64,000 nt of DNA from Sphaerisporangium rhizosphaerae (GTDB taxonomy: Bacteria; Actinomycetota; Actinomycetes; Streptosporangiales; Streptosporangiaceae). Positions 16,493 to 24,373 of this stretch are shown here, piece after piece (within the stretch, counting starts at the first letter, position 1; every line of letters starts with the position of its first letter). Under the pieces are notes generated by a model. That model did no database searches and had not been told where the DNA came from. It saw only the letters and a program-made list of their open reading frames with translations. The position numbers were made by a program, and so were the translations under genes. Where the stretch lies: the NCBI RefSeq assembly GCF_042665155.1, contig NZ_JBHTCG010000003.1, positions 1-64,000 on the forward strand, read 5' to 3'.

Positions 16493-17668
16493 ATGGACCT
16501 GCTTGATTCGCTGCGCGCGCTGCTGCGGCGATGGCCCGTGACGGTCGCGTTGCTGGCGGTGACCATCATCGCGACGGTCGGGGCGCTGATGGCCATCCCC
16601 TGGCAGTACGAGTCCAAGGCCACCGTGGTCTTCCTGTCGTCCAGGAAGGGGTCGCAGCCGGTCGGCGGCAACCCCTGGCTCGCGTTCGACGCCTCGCTGA
16701 CGATCACCGCCGAGGTGATCTCGCGGGGCATGAGCGACGAGCGCACTCTGCAGATGCTGAAGGACGAGGGGAAGACGGCCGAGTTCACCGTGGGGCTCGC
16801 CCAGGACTCGCGGGGCCCGCTGCTCGACATCACGGCCACCGGCCCCGATCCGAAGGTCGCCCAGGCGACGATGGAGACGCTCGCCACTCTGAGCCAGCAG
16901 CGCCTCACCGAGATGCAGCAGAAGTCCGCCATCCTCCCTGACGCCACCATCCGGGCCGAGCTGGTCACCTCCAGCGACAAGGCCGAACTGACCCCCGAGA
17001 AGAAGATCCGCCTCCTTGTGATCATCTTCGCGGGCGGCATGCTCGTGACCATCGGCGTCCCGCTGTTCCTCGAGTCGCTCGCGCAGAAGCGCCGCCGGCT
17101 CGCCCAGCCCGACCACGGGGGCACCAGAGTGGGCCAGCCGCCCGCCGGGCCCTCCCACCCCCAGCGCGTCCCGCGCTCCGCCGGCGGCGGCGCCTCGCCG
17201 CGTCCGGCGGGCGGCGCCCCCCGCGGCCGGCCGTCCGCCCGGTCGCCGCGGCCCTTCGACCCGCCCGAGCCGACGCTCTACGACCGGCGCATCACCTCTT
17301 CACCGTCCTCCCCCTCGTCCTCCTCGGCGCCGTCCAAGCACACGCCCCCGCCCGAGCCGCGCGACCCGTGGGCCGGGCAGCAGGAGATCGAGGAGGGCTA
17401 CACCGCCCCCATGCCGCCGGTCAAGCCGCAGGACGACCTGTACGTGTGGACCGACGACATGGAGCGCCCGCGCCGCGGCGCGGGCTCCGGCGCGAGCGGT
17501 TCGCCGGGCAACGGCTCGCGGCCGGGCGCGGCGTCGCGGTCCTCCTCCGGCGCCGAGTCCTCCTCCTCGGCGGCGCGCAAGAGGCCCGGCTCCCACTCGC
17601 GTTCCGCTCCCGACGACGCCGACGACGAGCCGTACGTCGTGTTCGACCCGACCAGGCCGGGGCGGTGA
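16493..17668 (+). CDS. Wzz-like co-polymerase with long disordered tail
   Basis: A 391-residue protein. Helix 1 (WPVTVALLAVTIIATVGALM) is followed by PWQYESKATVVFLSS, the start of a Wzz-type periplasmic domain, and helix 2 lies near 170-190 (IRLLVIIFAGGMLVTIGVPL). The remaining 195 residues are a cytoplasmic Pro/Ser/Arg/Gly-rich tail. It ends in acidic clusters (DDADDEPYVVFD) and contains a few Tyr residues that might be modified. The protein likely sets polymer length together with the Wzy-like protein encoded next, whose GTG overlaps this stop. No kinase domain is present. Confidence 0.78.
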   Translation: MDLLDSLRALLRRWPVTVALLAVTIIATVGALMAIPWQYESKATVVFLSSRKGSQPVGGNPWLAFDASLTITAEVISRGMSDERTLQMLKDEGKTAEFTVGLAQDSRGPLLDITATGPDPKVAQATMETLATLSQQRLTEMQQKSAILPDATIRAELVTSSDKAELTPEKKIRLLVIIFAGGMLVTIGVPLFLESLAQKRRRLAQPDHGGTRVGQPPAGPSHPQRVPRSAGGGASPRPAGGAPRGRPSARSPRPFDPPEPTLYDRRITSSPSSPSSSSAPSKHTPPPEPRDPWAGQQEIEEGYTAPMPPVKPQDDLYVWTDDMERPRRGAGSGASGSPGNGSRPGAASRSSSGAESSSSAARKRPGSHSRSAPDDADDEPYVVFDPTRPGR

Positions 17669-19014
17669 CCAGCACCTCCGAGGCCGCCGCACCCGTCCAC
17701 CATCCCGCGGGCAGGCCGGTACGCAGGACCAGGCTGCAGAAGACCCGTGTCGACCCGGTGACGATCATCACCTTCTTCTTGATCGTCCTGTTCGTGATGC
17801 CCGCCCGCTACGTGGTCGGCCCGCTGGGCGGCGCGGGCTCGCCGTCGTCCATGGTGGCCGTGCTGCTGCTGGTGTGGTACCTGCTGTCCACGCTGTCGCC
17901 GCGCTGGACGCCCATCCGGGGCAGGCAGCCGCTGCGCCCGGTCATCGTCTTCATGGCGCTGTCGGTGCTGGCGAGCTATGTCGCCGCGGCGACCCGGCCG
18001 CTGTCGGGCGACGAGGTGAACGCCGCCGACCTCGGCCTTGTGCTGGTCGCCGGGTGGGCCGGCATCGCCCTGGTCACCGCCGACGGCATCAACACCATGG
18101 ACCGCCTGGAGACCCTGCGCCACCGCATCGTGATGGGGGCGTCGTTCCCGGCGTTCGTCGCGATGATCCAGTTCTTCACCGGCATCGAGGTCACCCAGTA
18201 CCTCGCCCTGCCCGGCCTGGTGGAGAAGGGGTCGGCCGTGCTGTTCGAGCGCGAGGGCTTCTTCCGCCCGGCCGGCACCGCCACCCACCCGATCGAACTG
18301 GGCGTCGTGCTGGCCGCCGTCCTGCCGCTCGCGCTGCATGGAGCGATCTACTGCCGCATCCCCGAACAACGGCGCAAGCGGTGGATGATGGTGGCCCTCA
18401 TCGCGGGGGCGCTGCCGATGAGCGTCTCCCGCTCGGCGATCCTCGGCCTGTTCGTCGTCATGGTGGTGCTGCTGCCCACCTGGCCGTCGGAGTGGCGGCT
18501 GCGCGCGATCCTCATCTTCGGCGCCGCCGCCATCGTGATGCGCGTGCTCATCCCGGGGCTCATCGGCACCGTCCTGAACCTCGTCTCGGTCATCGGGTCG
18601 GACGAGAACTCCACCACGCGCACCGGCGACTACGACGCGGTGGTGGAGGCGGTGACCCAGCGCCCCCTGTTCGGCCAGGGGTTCGCCACCTACCTGCCGC
18701 GCATCTACCGCGTGATCGACAACCAGTACCTGATGTCGTCGCTGGAGACCGGCCTCGTCGGGCTGGCCGCGCTGATCATCTTCCTGCTCACCGGCTGGAT
18801 CCTCGCCCGGCGGGCCCGCAAGGCCGCCGCCGACGCCGAGACCCGCCACCTCGCCCAGTGCTTCGCGGCCTCCGTCGCCGTCGCCATCTTCGGGTTCGGC
18901 ACCTTCGACGCCTTCAGCTTCCCGATGATCACGAACGTCATGTTCCTCCTCGTCGGCTGCTGCGGCGCCCTCTGGCGCCTCCAGACCCAAGCACCCCACC
19001 CCGTCATCCCGTAG
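17665..19014 (+). CDS. Wzy-like O-antigen polymerase/ligase family protein
   Basis: A 449-residue polytopic protein with about ten to twelve hydrophobic segments, such as VTIITFFLIVLFVMPARYVV and LRAILIFGAAAIVMRVLI. A long extracytoplasmic loop (about residues 310-370) contains RTGDYDAVVEAVTQRPLFGQG, the pattern RxxxWxxA...PLfGxG seen in O-antigen polymerases and ligases. It would join repeat units on the outer face of the membrane. The start is GTG 17665, overlapping the co-polymerase stop. It is the last gene of the left half of the locus; hairpins follow at 19120 and 19150. Confidence 0.88.
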   Translation: MTSTSEAAAPVHHPAGRPVRRTRLQKTRVDPVTIITFFLIVLFVMPARYVVGPLGGAGSPSSMVAVLLLVWYLLSTLSPRWTPIRGRQPLRPVIVFMALSVLASYVAAATRPLSGDEVNAADLGLVLVAGWAGIALVTADGINTMDRLETLRHRIVMGASFPAFVAMIQFFTGIEVTQYLALPGLVEKGSAVLFEREGFFRPAGTATHPIELGVVLAAVLPLALHGAIYCRIPEQRRKRWMMVALIAGALPMSVSRSAILGLFVVMVVLLPTWPSEWRLRAILIFGAAAIVMRVLIPGLIGTVLNLVSVIGSDENSTTRTGDYDAVVEAVTQRPLFGQGFATYLPRIYRVIDNQYLMSSLETGLVGLAALIIFLLTGWILARRARKAAADAETRHLAQCFAASVAVAIFGFGTFDAFSFPMITNVMFLLVGCCGALWRLQTQAPHPVIP

Positions 19015-19033
19015 AGGCCGCACACCTCGGGAA

Positions 19034-19114
19034 ACGGCCCTCGCTCCGCTCGGACAGCCTTCTGCGGGTCACCGTCGTCCCTGGCCCGGAGACGGCCTCG
19101 CTTCGCTCGGACAG
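19034..19114. repeat. Two imperfect copies of a 23-24-base repeat
   Basis: ACGGCCCTCGCTCCGCTCGG followed by ACAG at 19034-19057 recurs at 19092-19114 with one deleted and one changed base. The copies are in direct orientation, 58 bases apart. The CGCTTCGCTCGG core resembles short dispersed repeats seen between actinomycete genes. Confidence 0.6.
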
Positions 19115-19119
19115 TGCCT

Positions 19120-19139
19120 TTTGGGGCTCCCGCCCCAAA
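19120..19139. terminator. Hairpin downstream of the Wzy-like gene
   Basis: TTTGGGGC (19120-19127), loop TCCC and GCCCCAAA (19132-19139) form a perfect 8-bp stem about 105 bases after the Wzy-like stop. The flanking T run is short, so it is only a candidate terminator or part of a repeat element. Confidence 0.35.
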
Positions 19140-19442
19140 CCCCAAGGCAGGGGCTCCGCCCCCGCACCCCCGCCCACGGTGGCGAGATCCACCGTTCAGC
19201 TTCAACGCCCGTGGCCCGGGCGCGGTCGGGTTTTCCGGTCTCGATGCCCCCGGCTCCTGAGAGCGCATAAGCAACGTGATTCGAGTGGGCGACATCGAGA
19301 GGGCCGGGGAGCAAGGTCCCTAGCTCCTTCTGGGAGCCATCACCTCGAATGCCGTCTCGGCTTATTGGCCCATACCCTCGTGTGTGACGGGATCTACGCC
19401 CGATCTGTATGCCGCCTCACTCAATCCCTCTTTGTCGAAGTT

Positions 19443-20051
19443 TCATTGGTCGAACCGGCGGAGATCCTGTTTCTGCTGAACGCTTCGGGCGACGGTGCGA
19501 GAGGCGTTCTCCATCGTCCGGCGTGTGGCTGTTTCGGTCCGCTCCGGTAGGTCCTCGGGCATGCGTTGGCGGGGACAGGAGGGAATGTCGTCCCGCTGGT
19601 ATCCGATCTCGAACCAGACCGTGCGCCCGGCGTGGTCGGTGTAGACGCCCCAGCGATCGGAGACGGCTTCTACGAGGAAGAGACCTCTGCCGCCCTCGGC
19701 GTACATGTCAGCGCTGATCTGCGGGATGGATTCACTCCCGTCGTCCACGATGTCGGCGTGTATGAAGTCGTAGCAGTCGGCGAGGGCGACGACGACTCTG
19801 CCGCCATTTCGGGAATCGGAATGGATCACGGCGTTGGTGACGAGCTCGGAAACGAGCAGGGTCACATCGTCCAGGGCCGGATGGCCGATGCCCAGCTTCT
19901 CCCGTACATACTCGCGTGCTCGGGCTACCGATGCAGGCGAACCGATCAGGTCGGTAACGCCTAACAGCCTTCCCTTGATCTCGCCGTCCGAGCCGAAGGT
20001 GTGACGTCTGTGATTTCCGTAATGCTCTTCTCCGGGATCCTGCATTCGCAT
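19443..20051 (-). CDS. ATP-binding regulator (RsbW-like HATPase)
   Basis: A 202-residue protein with a GHKL ATPase domain at about 35-160. The N box is DVTLLVSELVTNAVIHS, a D-box-like segment is ADIVDDGSES, and the lid ends in GGRGLFLVEAVSDRWGV, the typical RsbW/SpoIIAB-like signature of actinobacterial single-domain anti-sigma-like proteins. A basic tail of about 40 residues follows. It likely binds a sigma factor or partner regulator rather than acting as a sensor kinase. It lies about 100 bases after a HTH regulator on the same strand, a pairing common in streptomycete-like genomes. TACGTT six bases before the ATG suggests a leaderless mRNA. Confidence 0.85.
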   Translation of the reverse strand: MRMQDPGEEHYGNHRRHTFGSDGEIKGRLLGVTDLIGSPASVARAREYVREKLGIGHPALDDVTLLVSELVTNAVIHSDSRNGGRVVVALADCYDFIHADIVDDGSESIPQISADMYAEGGRGLFLVEAVSDRWGVYTDHAGRTVWFEIGYQRDDIPSCPRQRMPEDLPERTETATRRTMENASRTVARSVQQKQDLRRFDQ

Positions 20052-20057
20052 GGGGAA

Positions 20058-20063
20058 AACGTA
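20058..20063 (-). promoter_or_regulatory. -10 box of a leaderless promoter
   Basis: On the minus strand TACGTT lies six bases (TTCCCC) before the ATG at 20051, and no Shine-Dalgarno is present. The ATPase gene may therefore be transcribed on its own and not only from the HTH gene upstream. Confidence 0.4.
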
Positions 20064-20148
20064 TGAGCGTGCAGCGCCATACGACTAGATCGACTTTGTA
20101 TCACTCCGCCGGAGCCCGAAAGTGAAGTGACACATCGCGTGTCACTGT

Positions 20149-21318
20149 TCAGTAGTCCAGCCGGACGAAATCGGCCAGATCTCGCATATCTCCGGTGAGA
20201 GTGCGTCTACCGGCAATTACCCCCTTAAGGATGTCTTTCGCGTATCCCTGGGTGACGATCCACTCCGGAGAGTCCTGTCTGATACGCCGCAGGACCTCGA
20301 ATGCCTCGCCGTACTGCCGGGTCCTGCGGTGGGCGTCCGCCACATCGAGAAGGTGGCGGTTACGGTTGTTGGAGGTAGGGAGAAGGTCGTCGGCGGGGAT
20401 GGCCTGTGACATGCGCAGGACAAGGTCGGGACGGTCTTCCACCATGGCGTTCTCCGCCCTCTTCATCGCCACGGTGATCGGGCCGAAGGTCCGGAGGAAA
20501 TCGTCATCAGGGGAGATGTCACGACTGATGGCCACAGCCGCCGTCCGCGCCAATCGGATCGCGTCTTCCGCCTCCCCCGGCCGGTTGTCGCGCACGGAAG
20601 CCGCCGATGACCGCAGGAGTAACCATCCCCAGGCAGACAGTTCCCGAGGAGTCGCACGAGAAATACGAGGCTCGACGTCATCCGCCCAAGCCATCGCCAA
20701 CTGTCGGGCCTCGTCAAGCCGTCCTTGGCGCAGAAGCAGCCAGCACCGCGTGCTCACGATGGCCGCCGCTTCCAGACGGTCGTCCGCCTCATCGATACCT
20801 CGCCGCAGAGCGAGCTCCGCCGCTTCGAACTGCCGCGTCTGGGTCAGAAGCCAACCGGTCAGGTGAAGCACGCGAACTCGCAGGAAGCGCGTCGAGCGAT
20901 CGGCCGCCGCCAGCATGTCGGCGTCCGTCAGCAGCTTCGGGACGGTCGTCGCCAACTCGGCGTACCTGTCGTCCTTCCACAGTGGCATCGAGGCATCCAG
21001 CGCCGCGCGAAGGCCGTCCACGGTCGGTGCTTCCTCGGGCTGGTCTCCAAGACCGTGCAGCGCACGTCGGACCGCCTGCCAGCGGTCGATTGTCTCGGCG
21101 TCCGCCTCGTCGGTCGCGTGGTCGGTGAAGATCGCGGTCGTCGGCACGCGCAGCGCGGCGGCGATCTTCCGCGCCGTCTCCAGTCGCACGTCCGACCGGG
21201 AACCCTGCTCAAGTTTCCGGATGAGAGAGGCGGACACCCCGGAGATGGCGGCAAGCTCCGCCTGGCTCATGCCACTCCGCTTGCGAAGACTGACGACCCG
21301 CTCTCCTATCGTGGCCAC
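20149..21318 (-). CDS. XRE-family regulator with helical-repeat domain
   Basis: A 389-residue protein. The N-terminal helix-turn-helix (about 3-60) reads MSQAELAAISGVSASLIRKL, followed by EQGSRSDVRLET. The remaining 300 residues form helix pairs that look like tetratricopeptide repeats (LTGWLLTQTRQFEAAELALR, LLRQGRLDEARQLAMAW), as in BldB/NsdA-like and peptide-responsive regulators. It probably senses a ligand or partner protein through the repeats. GTG 21318 was chosen because TAGCAT lies six bases upstream; TTG 21321 is the longer alternative. The downstream ATPase gene is its likely partner. Confidence 0.85.
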   Translation of the reverse strand: MATIGERVVSLRKRSGMSQAELAAISGVSASLIRKLEQGSRSDVRLETARKIAAALRVPTTAIFTDHATDEADAETIDRWQAVRRALHGLGDQPEEAPTVDGLRAALDASMPLWKDDRYAELATTVPKLLTDADMLAAADRSTRFLRVRVLHLTGWLLTQTRQFEAAELALRRGIDEADDRLEAAAIVSTRCWLLLRQGRLDEARQLAMAWADDVEPRISRATPRELSAWGWLLLRSSAASVRDNRPGEAEDAIRLARTAAVAISRDISPDDDFLRTFGPITVAMKRAENAMVEDRPDLVLRMSQAIPADDLLPTSNNRNRHLLDVADAHRRTRQYGEAFEVLRRIRQDSPEWIVTQGYAKDILKGVIAGRRTLTGDMRDLADFVRLDY

Positions 21319-21324
21319 CAAATC

Positions 21325-21330
21325 ATGCTA
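21325..21330 (-). promoter_or_regulatory. -10 box of a leaderless promoter
   Basis: On the minus strand TAGCAT is six bases (GATTTG) ahead of GTG 21318, with no ribosome-binding site. It supports the shorter start of the XRE-family gene. Confidence 0.4.
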
Positions 21331-21516
21331 GGCCGGAACGGGCCACCTGAGCAGTGCATAAGCGAGCCTTGGCTCCGTACCCGCCGCGTGCGGCCCGGCT
21401 CGCCAGGCCGGGCGCCGGAGTTCGCCCAAGGGCAGGAGCCGCTGCCAGGCGGCGACGATCGCGATCACCGCTCGCGTTGGTCATCGCCGCCGGTACGTCG
21501 TCGTCCACGACCGATG

Positions 21517-21587
21517 TCAGGCGTGGGGGCGGGGGTAGAGGGCGGCCAGAGCTTGGGCGGTTTGGGTGAGTTTGTGACTGTGCAGAA
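21517..21587 (-). pseudogene. Remnant of a WYL-regulator C-terminus
   Basis: The minus strand reads HKLTQTAQALAALYPRPHA followed by a stop (21517-21519). This closely matches the end of the intact WYL regulator at 23351, HKLAQTAQALATLYSQI. At DNA level 21535-21577 and 23363-23405 agree at 38 of 43 positions by eye. No upstream part of a second regulator gene is left; the PIN gene ends at 21589. The piece is therefore a duplicated or recombined gene end next to the PIN/HTH-ImmA module. Confidence 0.65.
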
Positions 21588-21588
21588 A

Positions 21589-22137
21589 TCAGAGCAGGCC
21601 GTGATGCTTCGCCCATCTGGGCAGTTCGGTGCCTGTACAGGGAAGGCGCATGCCGGTGGATCTAAGCGCGTCGACATGGCCGCAGATCTCCACCAATGTC
21701 ATCTTCGCCAGCGCGTGCAGGCGAGTCAGCAGCCACACGGTGCCGTGGATCTCCAACCCCTGACAGCGTCCGACTCTCGTCGCATCGCGATCGTCGGTGA
21801 GCGCGACCAGTGAATGCGTCTCTGCCGCCGCGAACACGCTGGCTTCCCCGAGGTCATATGAGCCTGCGCCCAGAAGTTCGATCCACCGCCCGAAGGCGGT
21901 CAGCCCCTCGGCGGTGTCCTGCGGCAGGATCTGTAGCCACTCCAGTTGGGCGAGTGACGTGAGCGAGGGGTACTGGTGGATGTACTTTCCGATCTCGGCG
22001 GCCACGATGGTCGTTGTGGACATCTCGACCACGCAGGCGCCGAGGACGTCGAGACGGTCGGCTTTCGCGAAGTGGTGGATGACCATGGTGTCGGCCACGA
22101 GCGGGGGCAATGGGACGCCGGGCTTGGCCCTTGTCAT
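21589..22137 (-). CDS. PIN-domain protein, putative toxin nuclease
   Basis: A 182-residue PIN-fold protein. Acidic metal-binding residues are seen at D16 (LVADTMVIHHF), E48 (VAAEIG), D95/E98 (SYDLGEASVFAAAE) and D115/D116 (ALTDDRDATRV). Together these are the classical single-strand RNase pattern. A C-terminal extension of about 50 residues is basic and His-containing. The ATG at 22137 overlaps the stop of the HTH-ImmA gene by four bases, so the two are co-translated with the regulator first, as in many toxin-antitoxin pairs. RNA cleavage is known for the family, but the target here is unknown. Confidence 0.82.
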   Translation of the reverse strand: MTRAKPGVPLPPLVADTMVIHHFAKADRLDVLGACVVEMSTTTIVAAEIGKYIHQYPSLTSLAQLEWLQILPQDTAEGLTAFGRWIELLGAGSYDLGEASVFAAAETHSLVALTDDRDATRVGRCQGLEIHGTVWLLTRLHALAKMTLVEICGHVDALRSTGMRLPCTGTELPRWAKHHGLL

Positions 22138-23228
22138 GGGGCGTCGTCCTCGTCCTGTCTTGGTGGGAGGTCCGTCTCGTTCGTCAGTTCCCCGTGCATC
22201 AGCTCCATCGCACGGCGGCTCGTGATGCCGCCGTTGCGATAGGCCGTCATCACGGCATGAGCGATCCCAGGAGACACGCGGATGGAATCCAGGTCCGGCT
22301 GGGGGGTCCAGCCCAGGGAATCTCTGAACTCGGCGAACGTCGGCACACAGGCTCGCAGGGCGGACTCCTCCGTCCTGCTGATCACCGCGGCGGCCCTGGC
22401 CTGCCGAAGGGCCAGTGTCCACGATGTTCTGTATTCGGCGGCCAGGTGGACGAGGGCGGATCTGATCGGGCCGGACGACGTCCGCACACGGCCGACCACC
22501 TCTGCCGGAAGGAGAAGCTCCGCCGCAAAGGCTTCGACCGTCGCTTCGCGCTCTTCACGAGAAGCGTGAACCCCCAGATCGGTCGAGTATTCGTCGCCGA
22601 GTATCAGATGTCCGAGTTCATGGGCCGCGGTCGTGCGACGGCGGCCGGGATCACCGTTCGCGCTGATCACCGCCGCCGCCACATCGCCGTCCACAGCCGA
22701 GGCGCCGTCCCCGGGAAGGTCGGTCAGCAGAAGGTACTGACCGCACTGTTCACACAGGTCGGCCATGGATTGCACGGGATCGGTGCCGATGCCGAGCTGT
22801 TGTCTCAGCCATGTCGCGGCGGCCTCCGCGGCCGCACGTCCGTCGACCTTGCCGGGGTAACGCCTGATGGGCTGTGGGACGAGTACACCCAGCGACATGA
22901 GAAGCCTGATGTCGCGGATCCACGACGCCAGAGCCGTGTCGATGCGATAGGAGGCCAGAGCGGCGTCGGTGGTCGTGTCTTCGGCCAAGGGCGTGCGGCG
23001 GGACATGACCGCCGGCGGCGCGGTCAGGAAATGTGAGATCGGGTGATCGAGAGCTTGGGCGAGCCGGGCCAGCTCAAGCGCGTCCAGTCTTCTGCTGCCT
23101 GCCTCGATCTTACTGATCATGGTCCGATCGAGGCCGATGGCCTGGGCGAGTTGCTCCTGGGAGAACCGCATGGCCAGGCGTGATTCCCGGACCCGTTCCC
23201 CGATCTCGGTCCAGTCGAGCGCACTCAT
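22134..23228 (-). CDS. HTH (XRE) and ImmA/IrrE-type metallopeptidase protein
   Basis: A 364-residue protein with an N-terminal XRE helix-turn-helix (about 8-65; FSQEQLAQAIGLDRTMISKI) and a C-terminal ImmA/IrrE peptidase domain. The zinc motif is HELGH (H203, E204, H207), followed by a Glu-rich helix and FAAELLLP (234-241) that supplies the third ligand. Family members cleave repressors or act as antitoxins. Here the gene precedes, and overlaps by four bases, a PIN-domain gene. ATG 23228 gives a clean HTH at the N-terminus. A role as labile antitoxin or stress sensor for the PIN protein is an inference. Confidence 0.88.
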   Translation of the reverse strand: MSALDWTEIGERVRESRLAMRFSQEQLAQAIGLDRTMISKIEAGSRRLDALELARLAQALDHPISHFLTAPPAVMSRRTPLAEDTTTDAALASYRIDTALASWIRDIRLLMSLGVLVPQPIRRYPGKVDGRAAAEAAATWLRQQLGIGTDPVQSMADLCEQCGQYLLLTDLPGDGASAVDGDVAAAVISANGDPGRRRTTAAHELGHLILGDEYSTDLGVHASREEREATVEAFAAELLLPAEVVGRVRTSSGPIRSALVHLAAEYRTSWTLALRQARAAAVISRTEESALRACVPTFAEFRDSLGWTPQPDLDSIRVSPGIAHAVMTAYRNGGITSRRAMELMHGELTNETDLPPRQDEDDAP

Positions 23229-23350
23229 GTTGCGATAATCGCACGCCTGGAGGCGCTTTGCCAGCCGACAGGGGGCAACGGTGGGCACGGGTTCGCACAA
23301 GAGGAGGCATCGCGGTGAGATGCGGACCAGCTCCTTGTGCTGAGGGGACG

Positions 23351-24328
23351 TCAGATCTGCGAGTAGAGGGTGGCGAGGGCTTGGGCGGTTTGGGCGAGTT
23401 TGTGGCGGAGGTCTGGTGGAGCGAGGACGACGACTTCGGCGCCTAGTTGGAGGAACTGGCCGTGGGCGTGGGTGAGGGACTCGATGGGGACGGTGGCGGT
23501 GACCCAGCCGCGGTCGTCGGGCGGGCCGGCCGTGTCCGCGACGGCGGCGGTCACGGCGGAGGTCATCACCTCGGCGAGCCGCTCCCGTCCGGCCGGTGAG
23601 AGCCGGATGACGGCGTGGCCCTGGACGAGCCGCGTGCGGAAGTCGGCGAGGTGGTCGCGCCAGTAGCCGCCGAGGTCGAAGCCGGCCGGGCGGGTGAAGG
23701 TCTCCTGCGACACCCGCAGGCTCAGGATCTGGCTGACCCGGTAGGTGCGCAGCGTGCCGTCGCACCGGGCGACGAGGTACCACTTGCCGGCCTTGAGGAC
23801 CAGCCCGTACGGCTCCAGCGTCCGCTCGACCTCCGTGGGCTCGGCCCAGCGGTGGTAGAGCACGGTGACGACCCGCCTGTTCCACACGGCGTCCGCGACC
23901 TGCGGGAGGTGGGGCACCTGGTCGCCGTCGTAGTACCAGCCGGGCGCGTCGAACAGCAGGTGCTCGCGCAGGCGGCGCGCGCTGGAGCGCAGGTCGGCGG
24001 GGAGCGCGGCCTCGATCTTGCGTTCCGCGGCGGCGGCCAGCGCGCCGAGGCCGAGTTCGGCGGCCGGTCCGGGCAGGCCGGCCAGGAACAGCGCCTCGGC
24101 CTCCTGGCCGGTCAGCCCGGTCAGGCGGGTGCGGAAGCCGTCCAGCAGCCGGTAGCCGCCCTTGTGCCCGGCTTCGCCGTACAGGGGGATGCCGGCGGTG
24201 TGCAGCGATTCCACGTCGCGGTAGATGGTGCGGACGCTGACCTCCAGCTCCTGCGCCAGTTCCTGGGCGGTCAGGCGGCCCCGCGACTGGAGCAGCAGCA
24301 GGACGGACAGAAGCCGGGAAGCTCGCAT
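23351..24328 (-). CDS. YafY-type HTH-WYL transcriptional regulator
   Basis: A 325-residue protein starting MRASRLLSVLLLLQSRG. The N-terminal DeoR-like helix-turn-helix (LTAQELAQELEVSVRTIYRD) is followed by the WYL domain (about 130-210; VLYHRWAEPTEVERTLEPYG, WYLVARCDGTLRTYRVSQI) and the WCX C-terminal extension. WYL proteins bind ligands such as oligonucleotides and often govern metabolism, DNA damage or defence genes. ATG 24328 is preferred over TTG 24340. An inverted repeat at 24335-24349 lies between it and two divergent small genes, its likely targets. Its 3' end is duplicated at 21517. Confidence 0.9.
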   Translation of the reverse strand: MRASRLLSVLLLLQSRGRLTAQELAQELEVSVRTIYRDVESLHTAGIPLYGEAGHKGGYRLLDGFRTRLTGLTGQEAEALFLAGLPGPAAELGLGALAAAAERKIEAALPADLRSSARRLREHLLFDAPGWYYDGDQVPHLPQVADAVWNRRVVTVLYHRWAEPTEVERTLEPYGLVLKAGKWYLVARCDGTLRTYRVSQILSLRVSQETFTRPAGFDLGGYWRDHLADFRTRLVQGHAVIRLSPAGRERLAEVMTSAVTAAVADTAGPPDDRGWVTATVPIESLTHAHGQFLQLGAEVVVLAPPDLRHKLAQTAQALATLYSQI

Positions 24329-24334
24329 ATCTGC

Positions 24335-24349
24335 TGACAATACGTGTCA
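24335..24349. promoter_or_regulatory. Candidate operator in the WYL divergent promoter
   Basis: TGACA-ATACG-TGTCA is a perfect 5-bp inverted repeat between the WYL regulator (minus strand) and the gene at 24374 (plus strand). It overlaps TATTGT, a possible -10 box for the regulator eight bases before its ATG. It is a natural site for autoregulation by the WYL protein. Confidence 0.4.
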
Positions 24350-24373
24350 GTGGAGGGGGCATACCGTGCGGCC

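Larger units (their letters stand above)
19015..19442. other. 428-base gap with repeats and hairpins, no gene
   Basis: No coding pattern is convincing on either strand. The stretch contains a near-duplicate of ACGGCC(C)TCGCTCCGCTCGGACAG (19034-19057 and 19092-19114). It also holds the hairpin at 19120-19139 and a second, GGGGC-TCC-GCCCC, at 19150-19162. Such GC-rich repeat mixtures are common intergenic filler in actinomycete chromosomes. It marks the left border of the accessory block inside the polysaccharide locus. Confidence 0.6.
21535..23405. repeat. 43-base direct repeats flanking the PIN/HTH-ImmA module
   Basis: The segments 21535-21577 and 23363-23405 share GTAGAGGG, then GGC.AG.GCTTGGGCGG and TTTGGG.GAGTTTGTG, in the same orientation and with about five differences. 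They lie just outside the two genes of the module on each side. Both derive from the 3' end of a WYL-regulator gene. They could be scars of integration at a gene end or of recombination between paralogues. No integrase or transposase is present. Confidence 0.6.

Noticed and set aside
17398..19023. 541-codon minus-strand frame over the Wzy-like gene
   Set aside because: Highly charged, repetitive composition typical of antisense frames in GC-rich DNA; the plus strand encodes a good polymerase.
21322..23350. Integrase or transposase for the PIN/HTH-ImmA module
   Set aside because: Both strands were read; no tyrosine or serine recombinase and no insertion-sequence ends were found, so active mobility is not claimed.
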